A DNA stretch of 64,000 nucleotides from Lysobacter capsici (lineage in GTDB: Bacteria; Pseudomonadota; Gammaproteobacteria; Xanthomonadales; Xanthomonadaceae). The DNA is taken from positions 2,728,001 to 2,792,000 of the forward strand of contig NZ_CP076103.1 of NCBI RefSeq assembly GCF_018732085.1. The letters run 5' to 3'. A program made the position numbers and the translations under genes. Below the pieces are notes generated by a model, which saw nothing but the letters and a program-made list of their open reading frames with translations, was not told where the DNA came from and did not search any database. Positions 52,899 to 61,815 of the stretch are shown one piece after another; position 1 is the stretch's first letter; every line of letters begins with the position of its first letter.

Positions 52899-54617
52899 AT
52901 GAAGCCGGTCGCGCGCCTGCGCCGCCGCGAAGTGGCTGATGCCGGGCTGTGGCCGGATTCGGTCCCGCCGCTGCTGCGCCGGGTCTACGCCGCGCGCGGC
53001 GCGAACTGCGTCGAGCAGGCGCAACCGCGGCTGGCGCAGTTGTTGCCGCCCGACGGCATGCTCGGGCTGGACGCCGCCACCGAATTGCTCGCCGAGGCGA
53101 TCTCCGCCGATCGCCACATCGTGGTGGTCGGCGATTTCGATTGCGACGGCGCCACCGCCTGCGCGGTCGGCGTGCGCGGTCTGCGCCTGCTCGGCGCCAG
53201 GCGGGTGTCGCATGCGGTGCCCAACCGGATGGTGCATGGCTACGGCCTGTCGCCGGCGCTGGTGGAGGAATTGGCGGGGCTGCAACCAGAGCTTTTGGTC
53301 ACCGTCGATCACGGCATCGCCTGTCACGCCGGCATCGCCGCGGCGCGCGCGCGCGGCTGGAAAGTGCTGGTCACCGATCACCATCTGCCCGGCGAACACC
53401 TGCCGCCGGCCGATGCGATCGTCGATCCGAATCAACCCGGCGACACCTTCCCGAGCAAGATGCTCGCCGGCGTCGGGGTCATGTTCTACGTGCTGCTGGC
53501 CTTGCGCCGGCGGCTGCGCGAGGCCGGCGCGTTCGGCGCGGACAGCGTGCCGGACCTGAGCGTCCTACTCGATCTGGTCGCGGTCGGCACCGTCGCCGAC
53601 CTGGTGCCGCTGGACGCCAACAACCGCGCGCTGGTCGCCGCGGGCCTGCGTCGTCTGCGCGCGGGGCAGGGCGGCGCCGGGCTGCGTGCATTGATCGAAG
53701 TCTCGCAGCGCGATTACCGGCGATTGACCGCGGCCGATATCGGCTATGCGGTCGCGCCGCGTCTCAACGCCGCCGGGCGGCTGGAGGACATGGCGCTCGG
53801 CATCGAATGCCTGCTGACCGAGAACGTCGCGCAGGCGCGCGATATCGCCTCCACCCTCAACGAGATCAACGCCGAGCGCCGCGCCGTGCAGCAGCAGATG
53901 ACCGACGAAGCGCAGGCCGCGTTCGCGCGGGTGTCGATCGACACGCAGGCCGCGCCGATGGCGTTGTGTCTGTTCGACGACGACTGGCATCCCGGCGTGG
54001 TCGGCCTGGTCGCATCGAAAATGAAGGAACGCCTGCATCGGCCGGTGATCGCGTTCGCCCCGGCCGAACCCGGCAGCCGCCAGTTGCGCGGCTCGGCGCG
54101 TTCGATTCCCGGGTTTCATATCCGCGATGCGCTGGCCGACGTCGCCGCGCGTCATCCCGACCTGATCGAACGCTTCGGCGGCCACGCCATGGCCGCCGGT
54201 CTGTCGTTGCGCCTGGATGCATTCGACGCCTTCCGCGATGCGTTCGAACACTGCGCGCGGCTCGCGCTGACCCCGGAACTGCTGCAGGCCGACGTGCTCA
54301 GCGACGGCGAACTGCACGCGGCCGAGTTCGATCGCGCGCATGCCGAGTCGCTGCGCGACGGCGGGCCGTGGGGTCAGGGTTTCGCCGAACCGCAGTTCGA
54401 CGGCGAGTTCGAAGTGCTGTCCTGGCGCGTGGTCGGCGAACGCCATCTCAAGCTGGAACTGGGCCGCGACGGCCTGCGCCTCAACGCGATCGAGTTCGGC
54501 GGCTGGGACGGCAACACGCCGCCGCCGTGGGTGCGCATCGCCTATCGCCTGGAGCCCGACGATTATCGCGGCGGCACGGCGGTGCAACTGGTGGTCACGC
54601 ACCGCGAGGCGCTGTAG
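52899..54617 (+). CDS. recJ: Single-stranded-DNA-specific exonuclease RecJ
   Basis: The 572-residue 5'-3' exonuclease acts in recombination and mismatch repair. The DHH-family motifs are present: motif I VVGDFDCDGATACAVG (about 77-92), DHGI (137-140), DHH in VTDHHLPGEHLPPADAIVDP (160-162), and the DHHA1 GGH motif in RFGGHAMAAGLSLRLDAFDA, followed by the RecJ OB domain (NAIEFGGWDG). ATG 52899 is the first good start; the ribosome-binding site is poor. It is third of greA-rpfE-recJ. Confidence 0.96.
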   Translation: MKPVARLRRREVADAGLWPDSVPPLLRRVYAARGANCVEQAQPRLAQLLPPDGMLGLDAATELLAEAISADRHIVVVGDFDCDGATACAVGVRGLRLLGARRVSHAVPNRMVHGYGLSPALVEELAGLQPELLVTVDHGIACHAGIAAARARGWKVLVTDHHLPGEHLPPADAIVDPNQPGDTFPSKMLAGVGVMFYVLLALRRRLREAGAFGADSVPDLSVLLDLVAVGTVADLVPLDANNRALVAAGLRRLRAGQGGAGLRALIEVSQRDYRRLTAADIGYAVAPRLNAAGRLEDMALGIECLLTENVAQARDIASTLNEINAERRAVQQQMTDEAQAAFARVSIDTQAAPMALCLFDDDWHPGVVGLVASKMKERLHRPVIAFAPAEPGSRQLRGSARSIPGFHIRDALADVAARHPDLIERFGGHAMAAGLSLRLDAFDAFRDAFEHCARLALTPELLQADVLSDGELHAAEFDRAHAESLRDGGPWGQGFAEPQFDGEFEVLSWRVVGERHLKLELGRDGLRLNAIEFGGWDGNTPPPWVRIAYRLEPDDYRGGTAVQLVVTHREAL

Positions 54618-54828
54618 GCGAGTTTCGGTGAGGGCGCCTCGATGCGCGCTCATCGGTGCGCGCGCGGATAGCGCTGCGCGATTGAATGCGCGGATTTGCG
54701 ACCTGGGTCGGTTTTAACCGGCGCCATGGGCTCCGGCGTGGCCGAATGCGCGCGCTTTATGCGTTGGTTTGGGCGATTTCGTCGTGCCGCGCAGCGTGGC
54801 ACGCCCTCAACCCAAGGAGAGCGGGACG

Positions 54829-56367
54829 ATGTCCGATCCGAAGCCAAACGTGCCCAAAACCTCGATTTTCGACAGCATCGGCGGTGCCTTCAATCGATGG
54901 ACGACACGGTTCGAAGCGAGCGCGCGCGATCCCGATTCGGTGCTCAGTTCGTTCGTCCGTCACCATCGCGACGACGGCAATCAGTTCGAACCCGGGCACG
55001 GTGTCGAACGCAATAACGCCGCGCCGCTGGCGACGCCTTCCACCGCGCCGGGCGCCGCGGCGCCGCGTGCGGCGATGCCGTCGACGGTTCCGCCGATCGT
55101 GCCGTCTTTCGCGCCACGCACGTATCCGCGCGTGGGCAATCCCTTCGACGAGTCCTACACCGCGCCCGAACGCGATGCGCCTGTCGCCGCGCCCTCGACG
55201 ACCCGCGATGCCGCGCCCGATCCGCGCCCGGCGTCCACCGCCTCGAAGGGATTCGCCATGGACGGCGTGAACGCGGTGTTTCCGCGCCACGACATCGCGC
55301 CGCCGGTCGCGTCGTCCTCGTCGTCGGCGCCGCCGCGCGCGGCGAGCCTGGACCCCACCGTCGCCGCCGCGATCATGCGCGACGGCTACGCCGACCGCAG
55401 CGAAGCCGACCTGAGCGGCTGGAAACGCGTCGGCGACGCCGAACTCAAGGCGCACGGGCTGGACCCGAAGGGGTTCCACGACACCGCCAGCGGCCTGCGC
55501 GCCGATCTGTACCGCAAGGACGATCAGTTCGTGCTGAATTTCCGCGGCACCGACAAGGCCAGCGACTGGATCACCAACTTCGGCCAGGGCGGCGGCTTCG
55601 GCAGCGCGCAGTACGACGGCGCGGTGCAGTTGACCCAGCAGGTGCAACAGGCCTTGCCCGACGGTCTGCACGCGGTGGTCGGCCATTCCAAGGGCGGCGG
55701 CCAGGCTTATCTGGCCGCGCAGGTGTGCGACGTGGAGTGCGTGGTCGCCAATCCGGCGTGGCCGAACCGCGCCACCTTGCTCAAGCACGGCCTCGCCGCC
55801 GACCAACTCGAGCACGGTCCGGCGACGACCGAACTTGTGATTAAGGGCGAGCCGCTGCACGGTCTGCAGTCGCTGGGCTTCGCGTCGCTGGTGCGGCCGC
55901 ACGGCGCCAAGATCGAACTGGACGGGCCGCCGTTCGCGCCCGCGCCGCATCCGGTCCTGAGCCGGCACGTGCGCGGACTGGAGCAGGATTTCGATCAGGC
56001 CGAACTGATCCTCAAGGGCATGGATTTCGGCGGCCACCAACTGGCCCAGCACGGCATGCAGTCGGTCGCCGACGCGACGGTCGATCGTCGTGCCGACGAG
56101 TTGGCGGAACTGGCGCGGTCGAAAGGCCTCAAGCAAGTCGATCACATCGTCAAGGCCGACGGCCCGGACGGCGGCGGTTTCCTGGTGCAGGGCGAGTTGA
56201 ACAATCCGGCGGCGTTGCGGGTGAAGTTCACCGGCCCGGTGCCGGACGCGAGTGGCGCGACCGAGATGATGAGCCGGGTCAATCGCGAGATCGCGCCGGC
56301 CCCCGCGCACAATGGGCAGGAAGCGGAACTGACGGCGACGCGGGCGGCACGGCCGTCCGGGCTGTAG
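54829..56367 (+). CDS. Lipase-like protein, candidate type IV secretion effector
   Basis: The 512-residue protein has no signal peptide and no transmembrane segment. Residues 1-180 are Ala/Pro/Ser-rich and probably disordered. Residues 190-390 form an alpha/beta-hydrolase of lipase class 3 type with FRGTDKASDWITNFGQG and the nucleophile Ser287 in AVVGHSKGGGQAY. The last 75 residues (LARSKGLKQVDHIVKADGPD, then GGGFLVQGELNNPAALRVKF) resemble the C-terminal VirD4-interacting domain (XVIPCD) of antibacterial effectors of the Xanthomonadaceae type IV secretion system. The ATG at 54829 has AAGGAGAG upstream. No immunity lipoprotein gene is next to it. The lipase fold is more certain than the secretion route. 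Confidence 0.7.
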   Translation: MSDPKPNVPKTSIFDSIGGAFNRWTTRFEASARDPDSVLSSFVRHHRDDGNQFEPGHGVERNNAAPLATPSTAPGAAAPRAAMPSTVPPIVPSFAPRTYPRVGNPFDESYTAPERDAPVAAPSTTRDAAPDPRPASTASKGFAMDGVNAVFPRHDIAPPVASSSSSAPPRAASLDPTVAAAIMRDGYADRSEADLSGWKRVGDAELKAHGLDPKGFHDTASGLRADLYRKDDQFVLNFRGTDKASDWITNFGQGGGFGSAQYDGAVQLTQQVQQALPDGLHAVVGHSKGGGQAYLAAQVCDVECVVANPAWPNRATLLKHGLAADQLEHGPATTELVIKGEPLHGLQSLGFASLVRPHGAKIELDGPPFAPAPHPVLSRHVRGLEQDFDQAELILKGMDFGGHQLAQHGMQSVADATVDRRADELAELARSKGLKQVDHIVKADGPDGGGFLVQGELNNPAALRVKFTGPVPDASGATEMMSRVNREIAPAPAHNGQEAELTATRAARPSGL

Positions 56368-56510
56368 CGTTCGCCGGCGTGGGCGGCGTGCATCGATGGA
56401 CTCGGTGCGCGCTCGCCAAGGCCCGTATGCGCCGCGCGCTTGCGTACACCGCACGCCGCCGCTAGCGTGTGGCCGGTCCGCGCTGCGCGCGCCTAGCACC
56501 GAAGATCGCC

Positions 56511-57566
56511 ATGACCTCACGCCGCCGTTTCCTGCAAAGCTCCGTGCTGGCGGCGTCCGCCGCGGCCCTGCCGTCGTTGGCCGCGCCCGCGGACGACGCG
56601 GCGCGAGGCGAAATCAAGGGCGCGGGTAACGCGCCCGGAGCGATCAAGGGCGCGCGCGTGGTTTCGACCTGGGACTTCGGCGTCGGCGCCAACCAGGCCG
56701 CCTGGCCGGTGCTCGCGGCCGGCGGTTCCGCGCTCGACGCGGTCGAGGCCGGCGCGCGCTGGGCCGAGGCCGATCTGTGCAACAGCACGGTCGGGCGCTG
56801 CGGCAATCCCGATCGCGACGGTGTGCTGACCCTGGACGCGAGCATCATGGACGGCGACGGCCGCTGCGGCGCGGTCGCCGCGCTGGAGGACATCGCCCAT
56901 CCGATCGGCGTCGCGCGCCGGGTCATGGAACGCACCCCGCACGTGTTGCTGGTCGGCGCGGGCGCGCAGCAGTTCGCGATCGAGCAGGGCTTTCCTAAAG
57001 AACCGCTGTTGACCGACAAGGCGCGCGCGGCGTGGAGCGAGTGGCGCAAGACTTCCAACTACCAGCCGCAGATCAACGCCGAGCGTCTGGATAACGCCAA
57101 GCCCGGCGACAAATCCAATCACGACACCCTGGGCATGCTCGCCATCGACGCCAGCGGCAAACTCGCCGGCGCCTGCACCACCAGCGGCATGGCCTGGAAA
57201 CTGCACGGCCGGGTCGGCGACAGCCCGATCATCGGCGCCGGCCTATATGTCGACAACGAAGTCGGCGCCGCCACCGCCTCGGGCGTCGGCGAAGAAATGC
57301 TGCGCAACGCCGCGAGCTTCCTGGTGGTCGAACTGATGCGTCAGGGCCGCAGCCCCGATGAAGCCTGCCGCGAGGCGATCGACCGCGTGGTGCGTAAGCG
57401 CCCGCAGGCGAGCAAGACCTTGCAGGTGTGCTTCCTCGCGATCAACAAGCACGGCGAAGTCGGCGCGCATGCGCTGCATCGCGGCTTCGTCTACGCGGTG
57501 TGCGATGCGGGCAAGCGCGACGCGCTGCTCGAGTCGCGCTCGGTCTATACGACGCAGCAGACGTGA
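56511..57566 (+). CDS. Tat-exported N4-(beta-N-acetylglucosaminyl)-L-asparaginase / isoaspartyl peptidase family
   Basis: The 351-residue Ntn hydrolase has a Tat signal (TSRRRFLQSSVLAASAAALP) and begins its mature part with VVSTWDFGVGANQAAWPVLA. The autoproteolysis site and nucleophile is Thr206 (NHDTLGMLAIDASGKLAGAC), with the downstream TSGMAWKLHGRVGDSPIIGA. This is the aspartylglucosaminidase branch, which cleaves the sugar-Asn bond of glycoasparagine; related enzymes cleave isoaspartyl peptides. Its stop codon overlaps the GTG start of cutC. Confidence 0.88.
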   Translation: MTSRRRFLQSSVLAASAAALPSLAAPADDAARGEIKGAGNAPGAIKGARVVSTWDFGVGANQAAWPVLAAGGSALDAVEAGARWAEADLCNSTVGRCGNPDRDGVLTLDASIMDGDGRCGAVAALEDIAHPIGVARRVMERTPHVLLVGAGAQQFAIEQGFPKEPLLTDKARAAWSEWRKTSNYQPQINAERLDNAKPGDKSNHDTLGMLAIDASGKLAGACTTSGMAWKLHGRVGDSPIIGAGLYVDNEVGAATASGVGEEMLRNAASFLVVELMRQGRSPDEACREAIDRVVRKRPQASKTLQVCFLAINKHGEVGAHALHRGFVYAVCDAGKRDALLESRSVYTTQQT

Positions 57567-58306
57567 GCGCGGCGATGCGCGCGCGGACGCTGGAAATATC
57601 GGCCAATTCGCTGGGCTCGGCGCTGGCCGCGCAGGCCGGCGGCGCCGATCGGGTCGAACTGTGCGAAAACCTGGGCGAGGGCGGCACCACGCCGTCCTAC
57701 GGCAGCATCGCGGTCGCGCGCGATCGCCTGCGCATCGCGCTGTACGTGTTGATTCGGCCGCGCGCGGGCGATTTTCTCTATGACGAATCCGAATGCGCGG
57801 TGATGCGCGCGGACATCGAAAACTGCGTGAGGCTGGGCTGCGACGGGGTCGTGATCGGCGCCCTGGATGCGCGCGGCGATATCGATACCGCGCTGTGCCG
57901 CGATCTGGTCGCGGCGGCCGGCCCGCTCGGCGTGACCTTTCATCGCGCCTTCGATGCCGCGCGCGATCAGTCGGCCGCGCTGGAAGCCGCGATCGGCCTG
58001 GGCTGCGAACGCATCCTGACCTCCGGCGGCGCCGACGACGCCTGGAGCGGCGCCGATCGCATCGCCGCGCTGGCCGAACAGGCCGGCGACCGCATCGCGT
58101 TGATGGCCGGCGCTGGGGTGACCGCACAGAACATCGTTGCGCTCGCCCGGCGCGCGAACGTGCATGAACTGCATGCGTCGGCGAAAGCGCCACGACAATC
58201 GGCGATGACCTATCGCAACGAGACCTTGGCCGGCTTGTCGCCGGATTGGGTGCAAAGCGATGCGCAACGGGTGGCCGAGCTGGTGGCGGCCTTGCGCGGC
58301 CGATAG
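57563..58306 (+). CDS. cutC: CutC family protein
   Basis: The 247-residue TIM-barrel protein has the CutC features: LEISANSLGSALAAQAGGAD, RVELCENLGEGGTTPSYGSI, VLIRPRAGDFLYDESE and VTFHRAFDAARDQSAALEAA with ILTSGGADDAW. The family was named for copper homeostasis in E. coli; its true activity is unclear. GTG 57563 overlaps the asparaginase TGA (GTGA); ATG 57575 is an equally possible start. It is cotranscribed with the exported asparaginase. Confidence 0.9.
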   Translation: MSAAMRARTLEISANSLGSALAAQAGGADRVELCENLGEGGTTPSYGSIAVARDRLRIALYVLIRPRAGDFLYDESECAVMRADIENCVRLGCDGVVIGALDARGDIDTALCRDLVAAAGPLGVTFHRAFDAARDQSAALEAAIGLGCERILTSGGADDAWSGADRIAALAEQAGDRIALMAGAGVTAQNIVALARRANVHELHASAKAPRQSAMTYRNETLAGLSPDWVQSDAQRVAELVAALRGR

Positions 58307-58336
58307 CGGCTGGGTTGCGCAGGGCCAGGGGCGACG

Positions 58337-58657
58337 ATGGGCTACGAATACGACGCGATCGCGAATGATGTCGACGACTATCGGCGTCGTCGCGACACGC
58401 TGCCGCTCGAACTAGAATCGTTGCCGACATTCAGTCGCAGTGTCGGTGCCCGCGAAATCTGGCTCAGCGAACCGGGCCGGCCCGAGGGCGGCTGGGAGGA
58501 AGTGCAGTTGGTGTTCGGTCACGACCGCGTTCGTCTGACCTGCATGACCGCGTTGAGCACCGCGGTACGCAACGATTTGCGCGTCGTGCTGGCATTGATC
58601 GGCGGTACGGGTGGTGCGCGTTACGTCGACGACGACGGCGAGTCGGCTTCGTTCTGA
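58337..58657 (+). CDS. Small protein of unknown function
   Basis: The 106-residue protein begins MGYEYDAIANDVDDYRRRRD and ends in a small beta-rich part (WEEVQLVFGHDRVRLTCMTA). There is no signal peptide or membrane segment and I do not recognise the family. It lies 30 bp after cutC in the same direction; the ribosome-binding site GGGGCGACG is weak. Confidence 0.55.
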   Translation: MGYEYDAIANDVDDYRRRRDTLPLELESLPTFSRSVGAREIWLSEPGRPEGGWEEVQLVFGHDRVRLTCMTALSTAVRNDLRVVLALIGGTGGARYVDDDGESASF

Positions 58658-59246
58658 GTACGGGCCGCATCGCAATGCGTTACACCCTGCCAGATGCTGG
58701 ATCAAATGGCGGAACGTGAGCGGGCGGTTTTCATCGTGAGCGTGTCGCCGCGATCGATGGTTTGTCTTGTCTTTGCGCGCAACCGTCGATCCTGTCACGC
58801 GACCGTCCTTTGATCCCATTGCGATCGGCGAAGTGAACCTCGTCGCGCTTACGCAACGTGATGAGCGTCTTGAGCGTTTCTCGCGGGGGTCGACGGCCCT
58901 GTCATGCCCGAGACCAATCGCGTGCGCCGAGCGTGAAACGACAGGACGTGCTGAATTCAGCCGCACTCGCGCATCGTCAACACTGCGATTCGAAAAATAA
59001 AAATTCATGTTCGTTCGATGATCGGACGTGGATCACGCCGACAATCGGCCTGCGCTCGCGCAACCGAACACCCGATGTTGCCGTGAGTCGACGTCGCTGC
59101 TAATCGTGCAATCGCGGCGTTCGAATACATGCGCGCAGCCTGCGTGCTACTGCGTCGCCCACACCGCTCAACGACGTGAAGCCCGCGCGGCCACCGCGTC
59201 GATTCCCCTGCCTGTCTCCTCTCACCGCCCTAGCGGAGCGATTGCC
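58658..59246. other. Intergenic region before the cholesterol oxidase gene
   Basis: These 589 bases have no convincing gene on either strand. An AT-rich patch (CGAAAAATAAAAATTCATG) around 58991-59009 may hold a promoter. No repeat of the families seen elsewhere is present. Confidence 0.5.
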
Positions 59247-61043
59247 ATGCCTATTGATCCACGTCCCGAGTCGACGCCCGACGATCATGCCGATGCAGCC
59301 GACGATGCAACCGATCCGCGCCGCCGGCGCTTTATTACGCAAGCCCTGGCGGTCGGCGCGGCCGGCGTCACCGCCGGCTGGTGGCCCGCGTTCCAGGTTG
59401 AAGCAGGCAGCACCGCTGCGGCCTGCGCCGCGCCGCCGGCGTTTCCTTCGCAGATACCGTTGTTTCAACAGGCGTACCGCAATTGGTCCGGCGAAATCCA
59501 GATCGATAATGTGTGGACGTGCTCGCCGCGCAGCGCCGAGGAGGTGGTCACGGTTGTCAATTGGGCGCGGCAGCACGGTTACCGCGTGCGTCCGCGCGGC
59601 ATGACCCACAACTGGTCGCCGTTGAATCTGTCGCCGGATCAGACCTGCGACGATCGCATCGTGCTGATCGATACCGTCACGCATCTGACCCGCGTGGAGA
59701 TCGATCGCAATGCGCAGCCGGCGCGGGTCAAGGCGCAGGCCGGCGTGCTGATGCAGGACTTGCTCGCGCGCATGGAAGAGGTCGGCCTGGGCTGGGCGCA
59801 TGTGCCGGCGCCGGGCGATCTCACCTTGGGCGGCGTGCTCGCGATCGATGCGCATGGCACCGCCGTTCCCGCGCTCGGCGAAACCCGGGCGACAGGGCAA
59901 AGCTACGGGTCGTTGAGCAATCTGGTGCTGTCGTTGACCGCGGTGGTGTGGAACCCGGCGCAGAGCGCCTATGTGCTGCGCACGTTCCGTCGCGACGAAG
60001 CCGACTGCGCCGCGTTCCTGGCCCATCTGGGGCGCGCGCTGATCGTCGAGGCGACCTTGCAGGCGGGGCCGAACCAGCGCCTGCGTTGCCAGAGCAACGT
60101 CAATATTCCCGCGAGCGAGTTGTTCGCCGCGCCGGGATCGCCGGGCCGCACCTTGGCGAGTTTTCTCGACAAATCCGGACGCGTGGAAACCATCCATTTC
60201 CCGTTCACGAAAAACCCCTGGCTGAAAGTGTGGACGCTCACGCCGAGCTTGCCGCCGATGGTTCGCGAAGCCACCGCGCCGTTCAATTACCCGTTCTCCG
60301 ACAGCATCCCGCCGGAACTCACCGACTTCATCCGCGACATCAATCTGGGCGATGTCAGCCGCACGCCGGCATTGGGCGCGTTGCAATACACCCTGGTCAG
60401 CACCGGCCTGCTGTTCACCGCGAGCTTCGATCTGTGGGGTTGGTCGCGCAATCTGATGCTGTACGTGAAGCCGACCACGCTGCGGGTCACCGCGAACGGT
60501 TACGCGGTGATCACCTCGCGCGCCAACGTGCAACGCGTAGTGCATGAGTTCGTGACGTTCTACCAGGCGCGCGCCGACGCCTACCGCGCGCAGGGGAAAT
60601 TTCCGGTCAACGGGCCGGTGGAAATTCGCGTCACCGGCTTGGACCGCGCCGACGAAGTCGCGATGCCCAACGCGGTGGAGCCGCTGTTGTCGGCGGTGCG
60701 GCCGGTGCGCGACCGGCCCGACTGGGACTGCGCGGTGTGGCTGGACCTGCTGACCCTGCCGGGCACGCCCGAGGCCGAGCCGTTCTATCGCGAAGTCGAG
60801 CAATGGGTGTTCGCGCAGTTCTCCGGCAGCTATGCGTTGGCGCGGGTGGAGTGGAGCAAGGGTTGGGGTTACGACGCCAGCGGTGCGTGGAGCGATGCGG
60901 CGGTGATCGGGCAGACGATCCCGCAGTCGCTGCGGCATGGGCAGGCGGCGGGGGCGGGGTGGGATGCGGCGGTGGCGATTCTCAATGGTTACGATCCGGC
61001 GCGGGTGTTCGCTTCGCCGTTGTTGGATCGGCTGATGCCTTGA
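59247..61043 (+). CDS. Tat-exported VAO-type cholesterol oxidase
   Basis: The 598-residue flavoprotein has a Tat signal (RRRRFITQALAVGAAGVTAG) and a PCMH-type FAD domain (ARQHGYRVRPRGMTHNWSPL, about 105-124), then a cholesterol-oxidase substrate domain. His121 (GMTHNW) is placed like the His that carries covalent FAD in Brevibacterium sterolicum BCO2. Glu459 and Arg461 in PVEIRVTGLDRADE match that enzyme's gating Glu-x-Arg pair. It should oxidise 3-hydroxysteroids with oxygen to 4-en-3-ones and hydrogen peroxide, outside the cytoplasm. ATG 59247 follows GCGGAG by 9 bases. It is a single gene. Confidence 0.85.
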   Translation: MPIDPRPESTPDDHADAADDATDPRRRRFITQALAVGAAGVTAGWWPAFQVEAGSTAAACAAPPAFPSQIPLFQQAYRNWSGEIQIDNVWTCSPRSAEEVVTVVNWARQHGYRVRPRGMTHNWSPLNLSPDQTCDDRIVLIDTVTHLTRVEIDRNAQPARVKAQAGVLMQDLLARMEEVGLGWAHVPAPGDLTLGGVLAIDAHGTAVPALGETRATGQSYGSLSNLVLSLTAVVWNPAQSAYVLRTFRRDEADCAAFLAHLGRALIVEATLQAGPNQRLRCQSNVNIPASELFAAPGSPGRTLASFLDKSGRVETIHFPFTKNPWLKVWTLTPSLPPMVREATAPFNYPFSDSIPPELTDFIRDINLGDVSRTPALGALQYTLVSTGLLFTASFDLWGWSRNLMLYVKPTTLRVTANGYAVITSRANVQRVVHEFVTFYQARADAYRAQGKFPVNGPVEIRVTGLDRADEVAMPNAVEPLLSAVRPVRDRPDWDCAVWLDLLTLPGTPEAEPFYREVEQWVFAQFSGSYALARVEWSKGWGYDASGAWSDAAVIGQTIPQSLRHGQAAGAGWDAAVAILNGYDPARVFASPLLDRLMP

Positions 61044-61146
61044 CCGGGTTTTGTTGCGAAGGCATCGGCGTTTGCGCCGGTGTCTTTGCCGCATCGATGC
61101 GAGGTTGGGGCGGGGGAGGGAAGGGCGCGAAACGTCCGATCGAATG

Positions 61147-61348
61147 GCGTCGGGGCTGAAGCTCCCTCCCACGGACCTCTCGACCTCGACCTGCCCACCG
61201 ATCCGTCGTGATCGCGAACGGGCGGGTCGTTGCTGGGAGAGGACTCAGCCCCGAAGGCTTGGCAGACAAATGACTCGAACACGAATGCCTTTGCAGACAC
61301 AGGACTCGGCCAGGAGGTTTTTGTGGGAGGGAGCTTCAGCCCCGACGC
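61147..61348. repeat. Inverted pair of a 26-bp repeat
   Basis: GTGGGAGGGAGCTTCAGCCC followed by CGACGC stands at 61323-61348, and its exact inverse at 61147-61172. A partial third copy (GGACTCAGCCCCGAAGGC) lies between. The two exact 26-bp arms 150 bp apart could form a cruciform or be the ends of a small mobile element. The region 61044-61681 holds this and no gene. Confidence 0.8.
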
Positions 61349-61681
61349 TCTCGTCTCCGATCGCCATGCCCTTGGTTGCATGCAATCGCAACAGCGACCG
61401 AGCCACGCCCCACATCCCGCTGCCCAACGCCGGCAGCATGCTGCGCCGCACTCACGAACCGGCGATGCATCACGAATCCGCCCAGCCCGCACCCGATCGC
61501 ACACGTCGCGCAAGCGGCCCGACCCCAGCCCCGGTCCCGACGCCAGATTCGGCAAAACAACCACTTAGCGATCCTTTCCAGCGTCCGCACGCTTCCGGCC
61601 CGGTCCGGCCCATCGGCTAGCACAGCTTCATTGCTGCGCCGCGTCATGCATCGGCCCCCCTGCTGTGGTTAATTTAGATCG

Positions 61682-61701
61682 ATCCAATTTGGGGATTGGA
61701 T
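61682..61701 (+). promoter_or_regulatory. Candidate operator upstream of the second TonB receptor gene
   Basis: ATCCAATTTGGGGATTGGAT is an inverted repeat with 7-bp half-sites (ATCCAAT/ATTGGAT) and a 6-bp spacer, in an AT-rich stretch 115 bp before the ATG. No regulator gene is in the window to assign to it. Confidence 0.5.
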
Positions 61702-61704
61702 GTG

Positions 61705-61731
61705 CCAGGGCTGCTCTAGAAGGCAGTCCTG
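61705..61731 (+). other. Hairpin in the presumed leader of the second TonB receptor
   Basis: The strand CCAGGGCTGC pairs with GGCAGTCCTGG around a TCTAGAA loop (one wobble or mismatch). It has no T run after it, so it is not an intrinsic terminator. Confidence 0.4.
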
Positions 61732-61815
61732 GCGTTGCGACTTAGATCGAGTGAAAAGAATTCAGGGGCCAAGGACAGGTCGCTCGCAATCACTACCAAA
61801 GGGGAGCACCGCCAG

